Source: Nannochloropsis oceanica (taxonomy: Eukaryota > Sar > Eustigmatophyceae > Eustigmatales > Monodopsidaceae). From it: a stretch of DNA of 64,000 nucleotides. The notes below the pieces were generated by a model. That model did no database searches. It saw only the letters and a program-made list of their open reading frames with translations, and had not been told where the DNA came from. The stretch is from contig CP038131.1 of the NCBI GenBank assembly GCA_004519485.1, positions 817,001 through 881,000 on the forward strand, written 5' to 3'. Every line of letters starts with the position of its first letter. Position 1 is the first letter of the stretch. Both the position numbers and the translations under genes were made by a program. This document shows, piece by piece, positions 51,203 through 62,017 of the stretch.

Positions 51203-51804
51203 AGTTTATGTATACCCATTTTTTTTTTGGTGTGTAAAGGGTACGTGATTGATTTGGTGAAGGAAAAGGCAAGAGTCATCAACGGCATACTCGCCGTTGC
51301 TTTGGGTGAGGAGGTCTGAAAGGGCGACTTTATTCTTTTCCCATAGCTGATTTAAAAGTCCCCTCATCCACGATATGGTTTGACTTATAAAAAGGCACCA
51401 ATCTACCTCATCACCGTGCGCATGCGTCTTTTCTTGATCTTCCTTCCTTTCTTTTCTTCTCTCTTCAGTGTCGGATATACCCAAATCACGCACATGCACG
51501 CATTTATGTCTTTCTCCCGTTTCCTTTATAGACAATAGTCGTATCTCAAAAAAGAAGGGGTTACACGCATCCGTCTTCTGACTCCCTCCGACACTCCGTC
51601 CTCCATCGACTTTTCCTCTTCTTCCCCACGCTTATACACACACCCTCCTCCTTTCCTTTTGCTATCAGCCCCCCACTCGCATGAATACGCAACCATGAAA
51701 CCATGTCCCTCCAAAAAAAATGAATATATAAAAATAAAATAATAGTCAAAAATCCATCTCACCATCCATCTTTTCATCCTCTCTCCCCCTTAACCCCAGA
51801 CAAT
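51203..51804. promoter_or_regulatory. Intergenic region between SNAP-like gene and CPS
   Basis: 602 bases between two minus-strand genes. There is a T9 run near 51220 and an A/T-rich stretch near 51710-51760, probably the CPS 3' UTR. No gene supported. Confidence 0.35.
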
Positions 51805-54800
51805 CTAATGGAACTCCGACGGCGACGTCCAGGCCTCCTCGGGCGCCTCAGCATCGTAGTAATCAAACAAATTTTTGGACTGGACGCCAATCAACTCTCC
51901 TTTCTTGTACTTGGTAATTGCCTCCGCTAAGAGCTTGGTCAAATGAATGTTCGTCAGCAGGGGCACGCCAAAATCCACGGCCGTCCTACGCATAAGGTAG
52001 TTGTTCTCCACCTGCTTACTCTCAGGTGTGGGCAAGTTGATAACCAGATCAATCTTCCCGTTCTTCAAGTGCTCGAGGACATTGGGGTGTTTCTCGGGCT
52101 GGTTCGGGTAGTGGAGGAGGTGGCAAGGCACGTGGCAGGCCTGGAGGAATTCGTACGTCTCCTTGGTGGCGAACAGGTTGTAGCCCAACGAGTGCAGCTG
52201 GAAAGCAGAGTGGATGATGTCGTCACGCAGGGAGTCCTGGACAGAAAACAGAATATTCTTCTCCGGGACCTTAAAACCCGTCGAGATCAAGGCCTTGAGG
52301 AAGGCCTCGTGGATGTTCGCACCAAAGCACGCGACCTCGCCAGTCGACGCCATTTCCACCCCCAACACCGGGTCCGCGCCACGCAAGCGCGTGAAAGAGA
52401 ACATGGGAGCCTTCACACCCACGTACCCCGAGGGACGGCCGGTCTGCCCCAGCTGAGGGAGATTCATCCCAGTCACATCCTCCCCCACCATGCAGCGTGC
52501 GGCCGCCTCAATAAAATCCACCCCCATCGTCTTGGAGACGAACGGTACAGAGCGAGACGCGCGTAAATTGCACTCAATCACACTCACGTCTTTCCCCTTG
52601 GACAAAAACTGCATATTGAACGGGCCTGTGATATTAAGGGCCTTGGCGATTTTCTTCGTGGCCTCGTTCACACGCATGGCCGTGTAGGTCGAGATCCGCT
52701 GGGGGGGCAACATCAACGTCGCATCCCCCGAATGCACTCCCGCATTCTCCACGTGCTCGTGCATGGCCGCGGCAACCACCATCCCATCCATGGCAACGGC
52801 GTCCATTTCGATCTCGTTCGCGCCGTCCACAAACTTGGTAATCACCACCGGGTGCTCCTGTGAGACGTCCGCAGCATGCGCCAGCACCGTCAACAACGCC
52901 TCATCACTGAACGCCACCGACATTGCCGCCCCCGAAAGCACGTACGACGGACGCACCAGGACAGGGTATCCAACCTCCTCCGCAAACGCCAACGCAGAGG
53001 CGGTATCTGCAAGCTCCTTCCATGCTGGCTGCTGGATCCCCAACGACTCCATCAACGCCGAGAACTTCGCACGGTCCTCTGCCTGGTCAATCATCTCCGG
53101 CGTCGTCCCCATGATTTTCACTCCAGCCCTATGCAGGGGCATGGCCAGATTATTCGGGATCTGCCCTCCAACCGAAACAACCACACCTGAAGCGCCCTCC
53201 CGGGAGTAGATATCTCTAATCCGCTCCTTGCTCAGCTCATCGAAATAAAGCTGGTCGCATTCATCATAATCCGTCGAGACCGTCTCCGGGTTATAATTCA
53301 CCATCGTCGTCCGGTACCCCATGCCACGCAACGCTCGAATCGCACTCACACCACACCAATCAAACTCTACCGAGCTTCCGATCCTGTATGTCCCAGAGCC
53401 CAGCACAATCACTCCCCCCTCCCCCTTGACCACGTCGTCCTCCTGCCCATTGTACGTGCAATACAAATAATTCGTCTTCGCGGGGTACTCAGCCGCCAGC
53501 GTATCGATCTGTTTCACGGCCGGTACAATCCCTGCAGCCTCTCGCTTCGATCTGACCGCATCATCCGTCGTTCCAAGCAACGCCCCCAACTGCCTGTCCG
53601 AAAAGCCTAGCTTCTTCGCCAAATGCAAATCCTCCCGAGGCAAGGAATCAAGCGCACCCGTGCCACTACCATGCTTCACCAACACATCTCGATGCTGGGA
53701 AATTCGCTCCAGACGCCTCAAAAACCAGTGATCAATAGCCGTCAACTCATGAATGTCTTCCACCGTCTTGGTCTTCTCCGCAAATACCTGCGCGATCGCA
53801 TACAACCTCTTGTCACTCGGATTTGTCAGCTCATACTCCAACGCCGTCGCGTCATCATACCTCTTCCTCATCTGAAATCCTTCTATCGCCGGGTCCACCA
53901 TGCGCATCGCCTTCTGGATGCACTCCTCCCACGTCCGGCCGATGGCCATCACCTCCCCTACCGACTTCATCGATGACCCGATCTCAGTCGCCACTCCCTG
54001 GAACTTACTCAAATCCCACCTCGGGATCTTCGTGACAATATAATCCAGACTCGGTTCAAAACAAGCCTGCGTGCTCTTGGTCACACTGTTCTGAATCTCC
54101 GGCAGGGTAATCCCCAACGACAATTTTGCGGCCACAAACGCCAAAGGGTATCCAGTCGCCTTACTGGCCAACGCCGACGAACGAGATAACCGCGCATTCA
54201 CCTCGATAATACAATACTCAAGCGAATACGGATCAAGCGCATACTGAATGTTACACTCCCCGACGATTCCCAAATGTCGCACCACCTTCAACGCCGTCTC
54301 CCTCAACATGTGATACTCCTCGTTCGACAACGTCTGTGACGGCGCCACTACAATCGAGTCCCCGGTATGCACGCCCAACGGATCGAAATTCTCCATATTA
54401 CACACCGTAATACAGTTATCCGCCGCGTCCCTGACCACCTCGTACTCTACCTCTTTCCAGCCCTTCAAACTCTTCTCCACCAAAATCTGACTAGACAAAC
54501 TTAAGGCTTTCGCTGCCATCTCTTCCAAATGAGCCGCATCCCTACAAATCCCTGACCCCAACCCGCCCAACGCATACGCAGAACGGATCATACACGGATA
54601 CCCAATTTTCTCCGCTGCAGTCAGAGCCTGCGCGATCGTTGACGCCGTGATGGATGGGGCAATCTTTTCATTGATCTCATTCAGCTTATCCGAAAACAAC
54701 TGCCGATCCTCCGAAGCCTCAATCGCGTCTATTTGCGTCCCCAGCACCTTCACATTATACTTGGACAAAACGCCCTTATGGTGCAATTCCAGCCCACAAT

Positions 54801-56421
54801 TTAATGCAGTCTGTCCCCCCATGGACAGCACCAATCCATCAGGCCTCTCCCTCTTGATCACCTGCTCAACGTAGTCCGTGTTGACCGGCAAGAAATACAC
54901 TTGATCGGCTTTCGCACTCGACTTGTCGTCCACATTCGTCTGGACCGAAGCAATGTTCGGGTTCATCAACACCACCTCAAGCCCTTCTTCCTTCAACGCC
55001 TTGATGGCCTGTGCCCCGGAATAATCAAACTCACCTGCCTGCCCAATACTTAACCCTCCAGACCCCAGCAACAGCACCTTCTTCACTTCGGGCCTCACCG
55101 GCGTCGGTTTGACAGGCGGGAATACGATTGACTTTCTCTGCTCTCGGACCGTGTCCAAGAAAACGTCAAAGAAAAACTCCGTGTCCGTCGGCCCGCCTGC
55201 GGCCTCCGGATGAAACTGCGCAGAAAATATCGGCTTCTGGGTGTGCAAGATCCCCTCATTCGATTGGTCGTTCAAATTACGAAACAGGGGCTTCCAAGGT
55301 GCAGGCAAGGTAGTGTCATCAATCGCATACCCGTGGTTCTGAGGGGTGATGAACGCCTTCCCGGTCAACATGTTCACCACCGGTTGGTTCTGTCCACGGT
55401 TCCCAAATGGGAGCTTCGTCGCCTTGGCACCAGCAGCCAACCCTAATAGCTGATTGCCCAGGCAAATCCCAAAAATTGGCTTCATGAAAGACGGGTCATT
55501 CACCAGCTTCCTCAAGTGCTCAACCGTTGTCCCGCACATCGTCGGATCCCCAGGTCCATTGGACAAGAATAAGCCCTGGTGGTGCTTCATTTCCTTGACA
55601 ATATCGTGGTCCCAAGGGACGACTTTGACCTCCGCCCCTTTCCTCACCAAGTGTCGAATGATATTATTCTTTATCCCGCAATCCACCGCTAAGATTTTCA
55701 CATCATTCCCCTTCCCATAAATCCTTGGCTCCGGCACCGACACTTCTTGAACCAAATGCTTCTTATTCACGTCGTCCAACTCAGGCTTCGCCCCATCCTC
55801 GAATTCAATCCGCCCAAGCATGGCCCCACGGGACCGAATCTTCTTCGTCAACATCCTCGTATCAATCCCTGCAATAGCAGGAATGCCCTCCTGCTTTAAC
55901 CAGTCCCCCAACGAAAAGTGTGCGTTCCAATGCGAGAAGTGGTGGGAGTAGTCCTGCACAACCAATCCTGCCGCATGAATCTTGTAGCTCTCAAACGCCT
56001 TGGGCAAGCCAAGCTCATCCAACACATTCGGATCCGGAACTCCGTAATTGCCCACCATGGGCGTGGTCAGTGTCAAAATTTGACGGCGATAGGAAGGGTC
56101 GGTCAAGGACTCGGTGTAGCCCACCATGCCCGTCGAGAAAACAACCTCCCCATTCATGGCCTTGTCTGCCCCAAAGGAGTAACCCTCCAGGCGTGTCCCG
56201 TCCTCCAAAACCAACCATGCCCGCTTTGTGGGCGGCTTTGCGCTGGCGTCTGACTGCGTGGCCATGAGGCGGCGGAGGATGATGCCCTTGACGCCTTGGT
56301 TCGAAGAGAAGGCAACAGCATTCCCTGCCCCAGGAGCCAACCGGTTGGCCGCCCCCGACTGGTGCGCTTGAAAAACCTGCATGGCTCGCGACCCCAACGG
56401 AGAACGCAGAGCGCGATACAT
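51805..56421 (-). CDS. CPS1: Carbamoyl-phosphate synthetase, fused glutaminase + synthetase (CPS I/III type), mitochondrial
   Basis: Single exon of 1538 aa. An Arg-rich presequence ([20 protein letters not shown]) comes before the CPS small-subunit domain ([20 protein letters not shown], then [20 protein letters not shown]). The class I glutaminase has the nucleophile Cys in [15 protein letters not shown] (about 320) and the HPE of [11 protein letters not shown] (about 406). The two ATP-grasp halves follow from [20 protein letters not shown] (about 450) and [20 protein letters not shown] (about 1010). An MGS-like regulatory domain ends the protein ([27 protein letters not shown]). Human CPS I has Ser in place of the Cys, so this enzyme should still use glutamine, as CPS III does. 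No DHOase or ATCase is fused, and the presequence suggests the mitochondrial, urea-cycle-type enzyme rather than the pyrimidine one. Very high conservation and no interruption. Confidence 0.95.
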   Translation of the reverse strand: MYRALRSPLGSRAMQVFQAHQSGAANRLAPGAGNAVAFSSNQGVKGIILRRLMATQSDASAKPPTKRAWLVLEDGTRLEGYSFGADKAMNGEVVFSTGMVGYTESLTDPSYRRQILTLTTPMVGNYGVPDPNVLDELGLPKAFESYKIHAAGLVVQDYSHHFSHWNAHFSLGDWLKQEGIPAIAGIDTRMLTKKIRSRGAMLGRIEFEDGAKPELDDVNKKHLVQEVSVPEPRIYGKGNDVKILAVDCGIKNNIIRHLVRKGAEVKVVPWDHDIVKEMKHHQGLFLSNGPGDPTMCGTTVEHLRKLVNDPSFMKPIFGICLGNQLLGLAAGAKATKLPFGNRGQNQPVVNMLTGKAFITPQNHGYAIDDTTLPAPWKPLFRNLNDQSNEGILHTQKPIFSAQFHPEAAGGPTDTEFFFDVFLDTVREQRKSIVFPPVKPTPVRPEVKKVLLLGSGGLSIGQAGEFDYSGAQAIKALKEEGLEVVLMNPNIASVQTNVDDKSSAKADQVYFLPVNTDYVEQVIKRERPDGLVLSMGGQTALNCGLELHHKGVLSKYNVKVLGTQIDAIEASEDRQLFSDKLNEINEKIAPSITASTIAQALTAAEKIGYPCMIRSAYALGGLGSGICRDAAHLEEMAAKALSLSSQILVEKSLKGWKEVEYEVVRDAADNCITVCNMENFDPLGVHTGDSIVVAPSQTLSNEEYHMLRETALKVVRHLGIVGECNIQYALDPYSLEYCIIEVNARLSRSSALASKATGYPLAFVAAKLSLGITLPEIQNSVTKSTQACFEPSLDYIVTKIPRWDLSKFQGVATEIGSSMKSVGEVMAIGRTWEECIQKAMRMVDPAIEGFQMRKRYDDATALEYELTNPSDKRLYAIAQVFAEKTKTVEDIHELTAIDHWFLRRLERISQHRDVLVKHGSGTGALDSLPREDLHLAKKLGFSDRQLGALLGTTDDAVRSKREAAGIVPAVKQIDTLAAEYPAKTNYLYCTYNGQEDDVVKGEGGVIVLGSGTYRIGSSVEFDWCGVSAIRALRGMGYRTTMVNYNPETVSTDYDECDQLYFDELSKERIRDIYSREGASGVVVSVGGQIPNNLAMPLHRAGVKIMGTTPEMIDQAEDRAKFSALMESLGIQQPAWKELADTASALAFAEEVGYPVLVRPSYVLSGAAMSVAFSDEALLTVLAHAADVSQEHPVVITKFVDGANEIEMDAVAMDGMVVAAAMHEHVENAGVHSGDATLMLPPQRISTYTAMRVNEATKKIAKALNITGPFNMQFLSKGKDVSVIECNLRASRSVPFVSKTMGVDFIEAAARCMVGEDVTGMNLPQLGQTGRPSGYVGVKAPMFSFTRLRGADPVLGVEMASTGEVACFGANIHEAFLKALISTGFKVPEKNILFSVQDSLRDDIIHSAFQLHSLGYNLFATKETYEFLQACHVPCHLLHYPNQPEKHPNVLEHLKNGKIDLVINLPTPESKQVENNYLMRRTAVDFGVPLLTNIHLTKLLAEAITKYKKGELIGVQSKNLFDYYDAEAPEEAWTSPSEFH

Positions 56422-57718
56422 GATTGGGTTGGCTTGGCGACGACGATGACGACGCTTGGACGAGGCGTTTTGACCAGGAACGATGCGGAGGGTTCAAGCG
56501 TTGCGCGTGCTCGTGCTTCGATCTCCCTTTAGTCGATGCACGAGGTTGCTGGAAACAGAGCAGGTTACGCCCTGCAAGAGAGCGGCCTGTGTGGTGATGG
56601 CAATTAATGGGTCAGAGAATGTAGGATTGAGTCAGTCGTGCGTTTGCTTGTGTTGGGTTGGCTTCTAATGTGCGCGGGGCAGGTGGTGGATGGAGAGCAG
56701 GTGCAGGCAGCTTTATCTCCTCCACTCGTCTCCGCCCGATCTCGAGTTCCTTTTTTGTGAGGGCTCCTGCATTCACACAACCTTTTCAGCTCGACCACCG
56801 TGCTAATTTTATCTGTGTCGTCGTCCTCGCCGTCTTGGTTGGATTGGTAGGTCATCAATGAAAGCGAGCTGAAGGAAAAGGAGTAGGATTTTTTTGGGGG
56901 ATGCTCTCTCGCTGTTGGTTCACTCGATATCTCCATCCCACGACGCAACAACCTCGGCAAGTGTATATGATACATAATCCTCACATTTGTCGAAAAACGG
57001 GATGTAGTGGGTCCTCCAGAAGCTTTCGATAAAGCAATGATCATCTTTCAGGCTCGCGACGCCATTCATCATCACCATTATTAATGGTTGTATTGTATAG
57101 ATCTAAACCCTTGGGGCTTAAACAACCACCCGAAGGAACTTGCACATCCCATCCTCCACGTGCACTGCCGCCACGGCGCCAGGCATATCACGGGCACCCG
57201 CAGCAAAACAACCATGCCCGCATGTATTTGGTGGAGCGGTGTCGCGTCCAAGGCAGCGCTGGAGCAAACAAGTCTCTGCTTTTTTTTCAAGGGAGTTCTC
57301 CCACAAATTTCACTTGCGCCCTCTCATCTTCCTCCCTTCCTCCCGACACACTACGCCAAAGATCACAGTGTTCCGACACGTACCCAGCCCGCAACCCACT
57401 CAAAGGTCTGCCACCTTGTGCATGCAGTCGGAGGCCCTCTACGCTCGCAGACCAAGAAGAGAAGACGGAGTACCCGCACGCTCCCCACCCCACAGTCATA
57501 ATCATTCGCATCAACTACGTCTCCTCCGTCTTGCCCCGTCGTCGCTTCGCCCACTCCCTACTGAACCGATAATAGGGGGAAGCACCAGCAGCATCAGCAG
57601 AACTAGCAGCAATCGGTGTGTGGAAAGCAACAGGAGAAATAGTAGCAGCAGCGTGTAAGAAAACATCACGCATTAACAGATAGACAAAAACGAGCATCAT
57701 TACCGACCTTCTTAAATA
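56422..57718. promoter_or_regulatory. Divergent intergenic region, CPS / eIF5
   Basis: About 1.3 kb between two genes read outward. Three overlapping plus-strand frames at 57084-57658 and one minus frame at 56604-57044 have no recognisable content. Introns in 5' UTRs are possible. No gene supported. Confidence 0.4.
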
Positions 57719-59080
57719 ATGATGAACATAGCGGGGCTCAACCCCATCGAAGACGCCAACTATCGGTACAAAATGCCCCGCATCTTGGCTAAAGTGGAGG
57801 GGCGTGGAAACGGGATAAAAACCGTCGTTATCAACATGAAAGACGTCGCCTCTGCCCTCCACCGCATGCCCGCAGAAGTCACCAAATTCTTTGGCACGGA
57901 ACTTGGCGCCCAGACCACCTACAGGGAAGAAACGGAGCGAGCGGTGGTGAACGGCGCGCATTCTGCGCCTGCGCTGCAGGCGCTTTTGTGCCGGTACATC
58001 CAGGGGTTTGTCCTTTGTCCCTCTTGTGGGTTGCCTGAGACGGCCTACAAGATCAAAGGGGGGGTGATTTATCAGAAATGTGACGCGTGTGGGGAGAAGA
58101 GTATGTGTGATATGAGTCATAAATTGACGACATTCATCATTAACACGCATAAGAAGGCGAGTAAGGATGGGAAGAGCGTCAAGGAGGCAAAGGAGAAGAA
58201 GAAGAAGGTGCGGGCCAAGGCCGAGGCGGACGCGGGGGAGGAGGACGGAGATGAAGACGGGGAGGCTGGAGGGGGAAAAGAGAAGGAGAAGAAAAAGAAG
58301 AAGAAAAAGGATAAGGACGACAGGGAGAAGAAGAAGAAGAAGAAGGAGAAAAAGGAGAAAAGCTCTGAGGCGGGTAGCAGTGACGGGGACGGGAACGGCA
58401 ACGGCCTGGTCAATGGCAGCAGCAGTAGCAAGAAATCCGGCGGTGGCTCCTCCTCGGACGAAGATGAAGACGAGGAAGGAGAAGACGGAGAGTTGGTGGC
58501 TACGATGGATAATCTGGCCGTTGAGGACGCGACCGCTTTCGCGGCTGCTGTTGGGAGGTTGGAGCAGTTCTTGAGTGCCCACCCGGAAGCGACGGCGGCG
58601 CAGGTGTTGGATGAGGTGAGGATGATTGCGACTTTTTCGGCATTGCCCATTGAAGATCGGTTATTCTTGTTTGTCCAGGCAGCATTTGGGCCGGATGCGG
58701 CGAAGCAAAACATGGTGGGGAAGCATGTGAAGGTCTTGAAGGGATTAATTTTGAATGTCGACGCCGAGGCGTACCAGCGGCGGTTGATTGGAGTGATAGA
58801 GCATCTATGTGCCGTCACGCACAAGGAGACGCTGCTGAAGATGTTTCCTCTGTTGCTGAAGCAGCTGTATGATGAGGAGGTGGTGGACGAAGAGGTGTTT
58901 TTGGAGTGGGCGGAGGAGGAGGGCCCTACTGAGTTCACACGACGAGAGGTGAGTGAGGAAATGGTGGAGATGTTGAGGGGGGAAGCGGAGAAATTTGTGA
59001 CGTGGTTGAAGGAGGCGGAGGAGAGTGGGTCAGAGGAGGATGAGGAGAGCGAGGAGGAGGAGGAGGACAGCGAGGACTAA
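57719..59080 (+). CDS. EIF5: Translation initiation factor eIF5
   Basis: Single exon, 453 aa. eIF5 is the GTPase-activating protein for eIF2 in the 43S complex. The N-terminal GAP domain starts MMNIAGLNPIEDANYRYKMP (eIF5 has a near-identical YRYKMP) and continues GRGNGIKTVVINMKDVASAL and PAEVTKFFGTELGAQTTY. A C4 zinc ribbon lies at about 100-122 (CPSCGLPETAY ... CDACG). A long Lys/Glu-rich linker (about 150-270) is made of GAG/AAG-type codons. The C-terminal W2/HEAT domain spans about 275-435 (VGRLEQFLSAHPEATAAQVL, LLKMFPLLLKQLYDEEVVDE, FLEWAEEEGPTEFT). An acidic tail ends EESEEEEEDSED. Arg15 of human eIF5 corresponds to the Arg of YRYKMP. Confidence 0.95.
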   Translation: MMNIAGLNPIEDANYRYKMPRILAKVEGRGNGIKTVVINMKDVASALHRMPAEVTKFFGTELGAQTTYREETERAVVNGAHSAPALQALLCRYIQGFVLCPSCGLPETAYKIKGGVIYQKCDACGEKSMCDMSHKLTTFIINTHKKASKDGKSVKEAKEKKKKVRAKAEADAGEEDGDEDGEAGGGKEKEKKKKKKKDKDDREKKKKKKEKKEKSSEAGSSDGDGNGNGLVNGSSSSKKSGGGSSSDEDEDEEGEDGELVATMDNLAVEDATAFAAAVGRLEQFLSAHPEATAAQVLDEVRMIATFSALPIEDRLFLFVQAAFGPDAAKQNMVGKHVKVLKGLILNVDAEAYQRRLIGVIEHLCAVTHKETLLKMFPLLLKQLYDEEVVDEEVFLEWAEEEGPTEFTRREVSEEMVEMLRGEAEKFVTWLKEAEESGSEEDEESEEEEEDSED

Positions 59081-60394
59081 AAGAGGATTTGTTGTTGGTT
59101 TCTGTTTGGTTGGAAATGTGGTTGACATTTTAGCAAAGGGAAGTTGTTTTTTAAGATGGACCATGGGGCGAATTATGTTATTGCACGTTGGCTCGGAGTC
59201 AAAGAAGGTACATACGCGAAGAAAAATGAACGAATATGACGCGAGAAGAGGAGGAGGAGAAGAAGAAGATCAAGGACAAGGACAAGGAAAAGAAGGCAAA
59301 TGAGAAGGAGAAAGAGTAAAGAAATAATAAGAGAACAGCAGCATTCAGTAGTGGTCGATCATGGTGTCTTGTGTGTGTATGAAACAAATTATTGATGTCC
59401 ATCGATACCACGCCAGGGGGGTGAAAACTCTTCCGATAGCGCTGGCAAGTGCAGGCGAAGAGGAAATAAAGTGACAGCTTACCGTTTTTTTGTACGTGTT
59501 TTGTGTGTGAGAGAGAGAGGGAGCATGCGCAAGGATAAAAGCAATTATACAACAGCACAAATAGCACGTGTGTGTGATGGCAAGAAAGAGCGGTACAGGT
59601 TGAAAAGAAGAGAAGACATACGAGACTTAAGCGAAAAGAAGGGGATGAACAGTTTTCAATCTTTTTCATGGTCCACCTCCAGTACAACGACCACCACTAT
59701 CATCACCAGCTCCACCAGCAACGAAGCCAAACAAATGAAATTTGACAAGATATAGGGAAAAGGTTGCGCATTGGGCAGGTTGAAGGGTGTGCCAACTATT
59801 CCAATTGAAGCTTTGTGGTTCTTTTTCAGATCTCTTGCCTTGCGTGTCTTTCCTTTCTTGTTTCCAGTGTTAGGGTTTTGGCAACCGCTTGTAAAATTAG
59901 CACGATTTGTAAACGGCACAGTGTGATCGTTATGCTTCTATCCATGGATAAGGGCATCCCGCAGCCCACTGAGTCGTGCACGGAGGCCCGTTGCAGACGG
60001 CCGAGGATGAGTAAATCCTTCTCATTTACATAACGAGGTAGGGCGGTCATTTTCAATCCAGATGGATGCATGCAGACTTACTCTCAGCCTAGCCAGTTCC
60101 AAGGGGTTTCATCTTGTTGTCAGTCTTTTAAAATTCAATTCCTTCTGCCGTCGTTCTCTCCCAAACGCACACCGTCTGTGTGTGTGATGAGGGGGGGGGC
60201 TTTGCTTTCGCTCTATCGCTCTTCCGATACCATTCCATCATCCATCTCCTCCCTCCCTGCAATCCACACCTATTACTGCACACTATAAATTTTATTTCCT
60301 TTTCCGCTCTTTTCCCGTCACCCGTCCTCATCCTCCTCAACTACGCCATCACTTACCTCCCCCCCTCTTCCTCCTCCTCGCCATTCCCGCCTAC
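59081..60394. other. Convergent 3' region, eIF5 / PERK-like kinase
   Basis: About 1.3 kb between converging genes, long for this window. No coding frame has recognisable content. A non-coding transcript is possible, but nothing in the sequence supports one. Confidence 0.35.
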
Positions 60395-61975
60395 CTATCC
60401 TTTAAAGAAAGAAGCATCGACCTCCTTCACCTCTTCTACTCCCTTCCTCCCTTCCACTTTCCCTGACATCGAAATGTCCGACACGACAGCAGCAGCAGCA
60501 TCACCAGAAGGAGGCTTAGCAGCGGTGGAAGACGACGACAACGAGGAGGAAGCGAAGGAGGGAGGAGTGGGCCCTACCCCCACAAGATTACAACTCACCA
60601 TGTCCTTCACACCTCTCAAATGCGTCAAAATCTGCTCAATCTCCCCTGCCCTCCCCCCCTCCATTCCCCCATCCAACAACACCTCGATAATTGCATGCCC
60701 GTCACTCCCACTCCTGAACCCGTACTGCCTCATCAAACCCGCTCCGCCCTGTGCCTTGATGGCATTTATCACTTCCTGGAGCATGCCATCCCTCTCCCCC
60801 GTCTCCGCCCGCAACAGCACCGCGTCCTTCGGAAACTGGTCGAATTCAATCGGCAGTACCATCGGTTTCCCCTGCAAAAACTCCAATTTCCCTACCACCT
60901 CCTCCGCCCGCGGTCTCCGGCTTGGTAATGGATTTAACATCCTCCCAAGCACTTCCACCAGCTCCCCATTCCCCTCCGCCCAAGGAGATGGCATGATCCC
61001 CTCGTGCACCTTCCGCATCGTCAGCATTCGCTCCATGCCCGTGGTAAAACCCGGGTGGAACAATTCAAACAGCATTACGCCTAGGGAAAACACGTCTGTT
61101 TTCTCGTCATAGTACCCCCCACTCAGCTGCTCTGGACTCCCATACACCGGGGTCCCGACACCCACCGTGTTGTCCTCTCCCCCTCCTTCCATTCCCCCCC
61201 TCCTTCCCCTTGGAGAAGCCGGCACCTTCCCTGCCCCTCCTCTGCCCCCTCCTCCCTCCCCTCCTCCTCCAGACCCCGCAGCTCCGACATGCCTTGACAA
61301 GCCAAAATCCCCCAATTTGATCTTATCCCCGACCAAAAAACAATTTGTCGGCTTCAAATCTCGGTGAATCAGCCCTCGGGCATGCACATACGTAACGCCC
61401 CTCGCGATCTGCAGGGCAAGTTGAAGCGCCTCGGCCTTGTCGACTGCCACGAGACGAGTGGGCAAGTCCAAGAAGTCTTTCAACGTTCGATTGGAGCAGT
61501 ACTGCATCTGGATGTACAAACACAGATCAAACACGACTGGTTCACGGATCTCGCGCGCGCGGCGGCGGTGGTGGCCGACGCCTTCTCTTTCTCCTCCTCC
61601 TCCTCCTCCTCCTCCTCCTCCTCTTCTTCTTCTTCTTCCTCCTCCTCCTCCTCCTCCTGCACCACCACCTCGCGTGGCTGCTTCCGATTGATGCGGCTGC
61701 AGCTGCTGCTCTTGGTCAGAAGGAAAGGGAGCCAAAAACGACCTCACACCCGAATAGTCAGAGCCGGCCCTGCTACTGCTGGTGCTGCTGCTCACGCTAC
61801 TCCTACAGGTCTTCCTCCTCCTCCTACATCTAGGAGTGCTAGCAAGCGAGGAGGCGGTCGAGGGCGGGGCAGATCCTTCCTCCCCCGAGGCCACCGAGAG
61901 CTCTGACGGCCTCGACCAAATAACCAAGCCATTGCTGCTGCTGTGAACGTGTTCGTCCTCCCCTTCACTGTAGTC

Positions 61976-62017
<42 letters not shown>

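Noticed and set aside
51943-56253. Several plus-strand frames opposite CPS
   Set aside because: CPS is a full-length, highly conserved protein; these are antisense shadows.
57084-57658. Three overlapping plus-strand frames before eIF5
   Set aside because: All three frames are open over the same bases without conserved motifs, so base composition explains them.
58117-58938. 273-residue minus-strand frame opposite eIF5
   Set aside because: It is Phe/Ser-rich because it is the complement of the Lys/Glu linker of eIF5.
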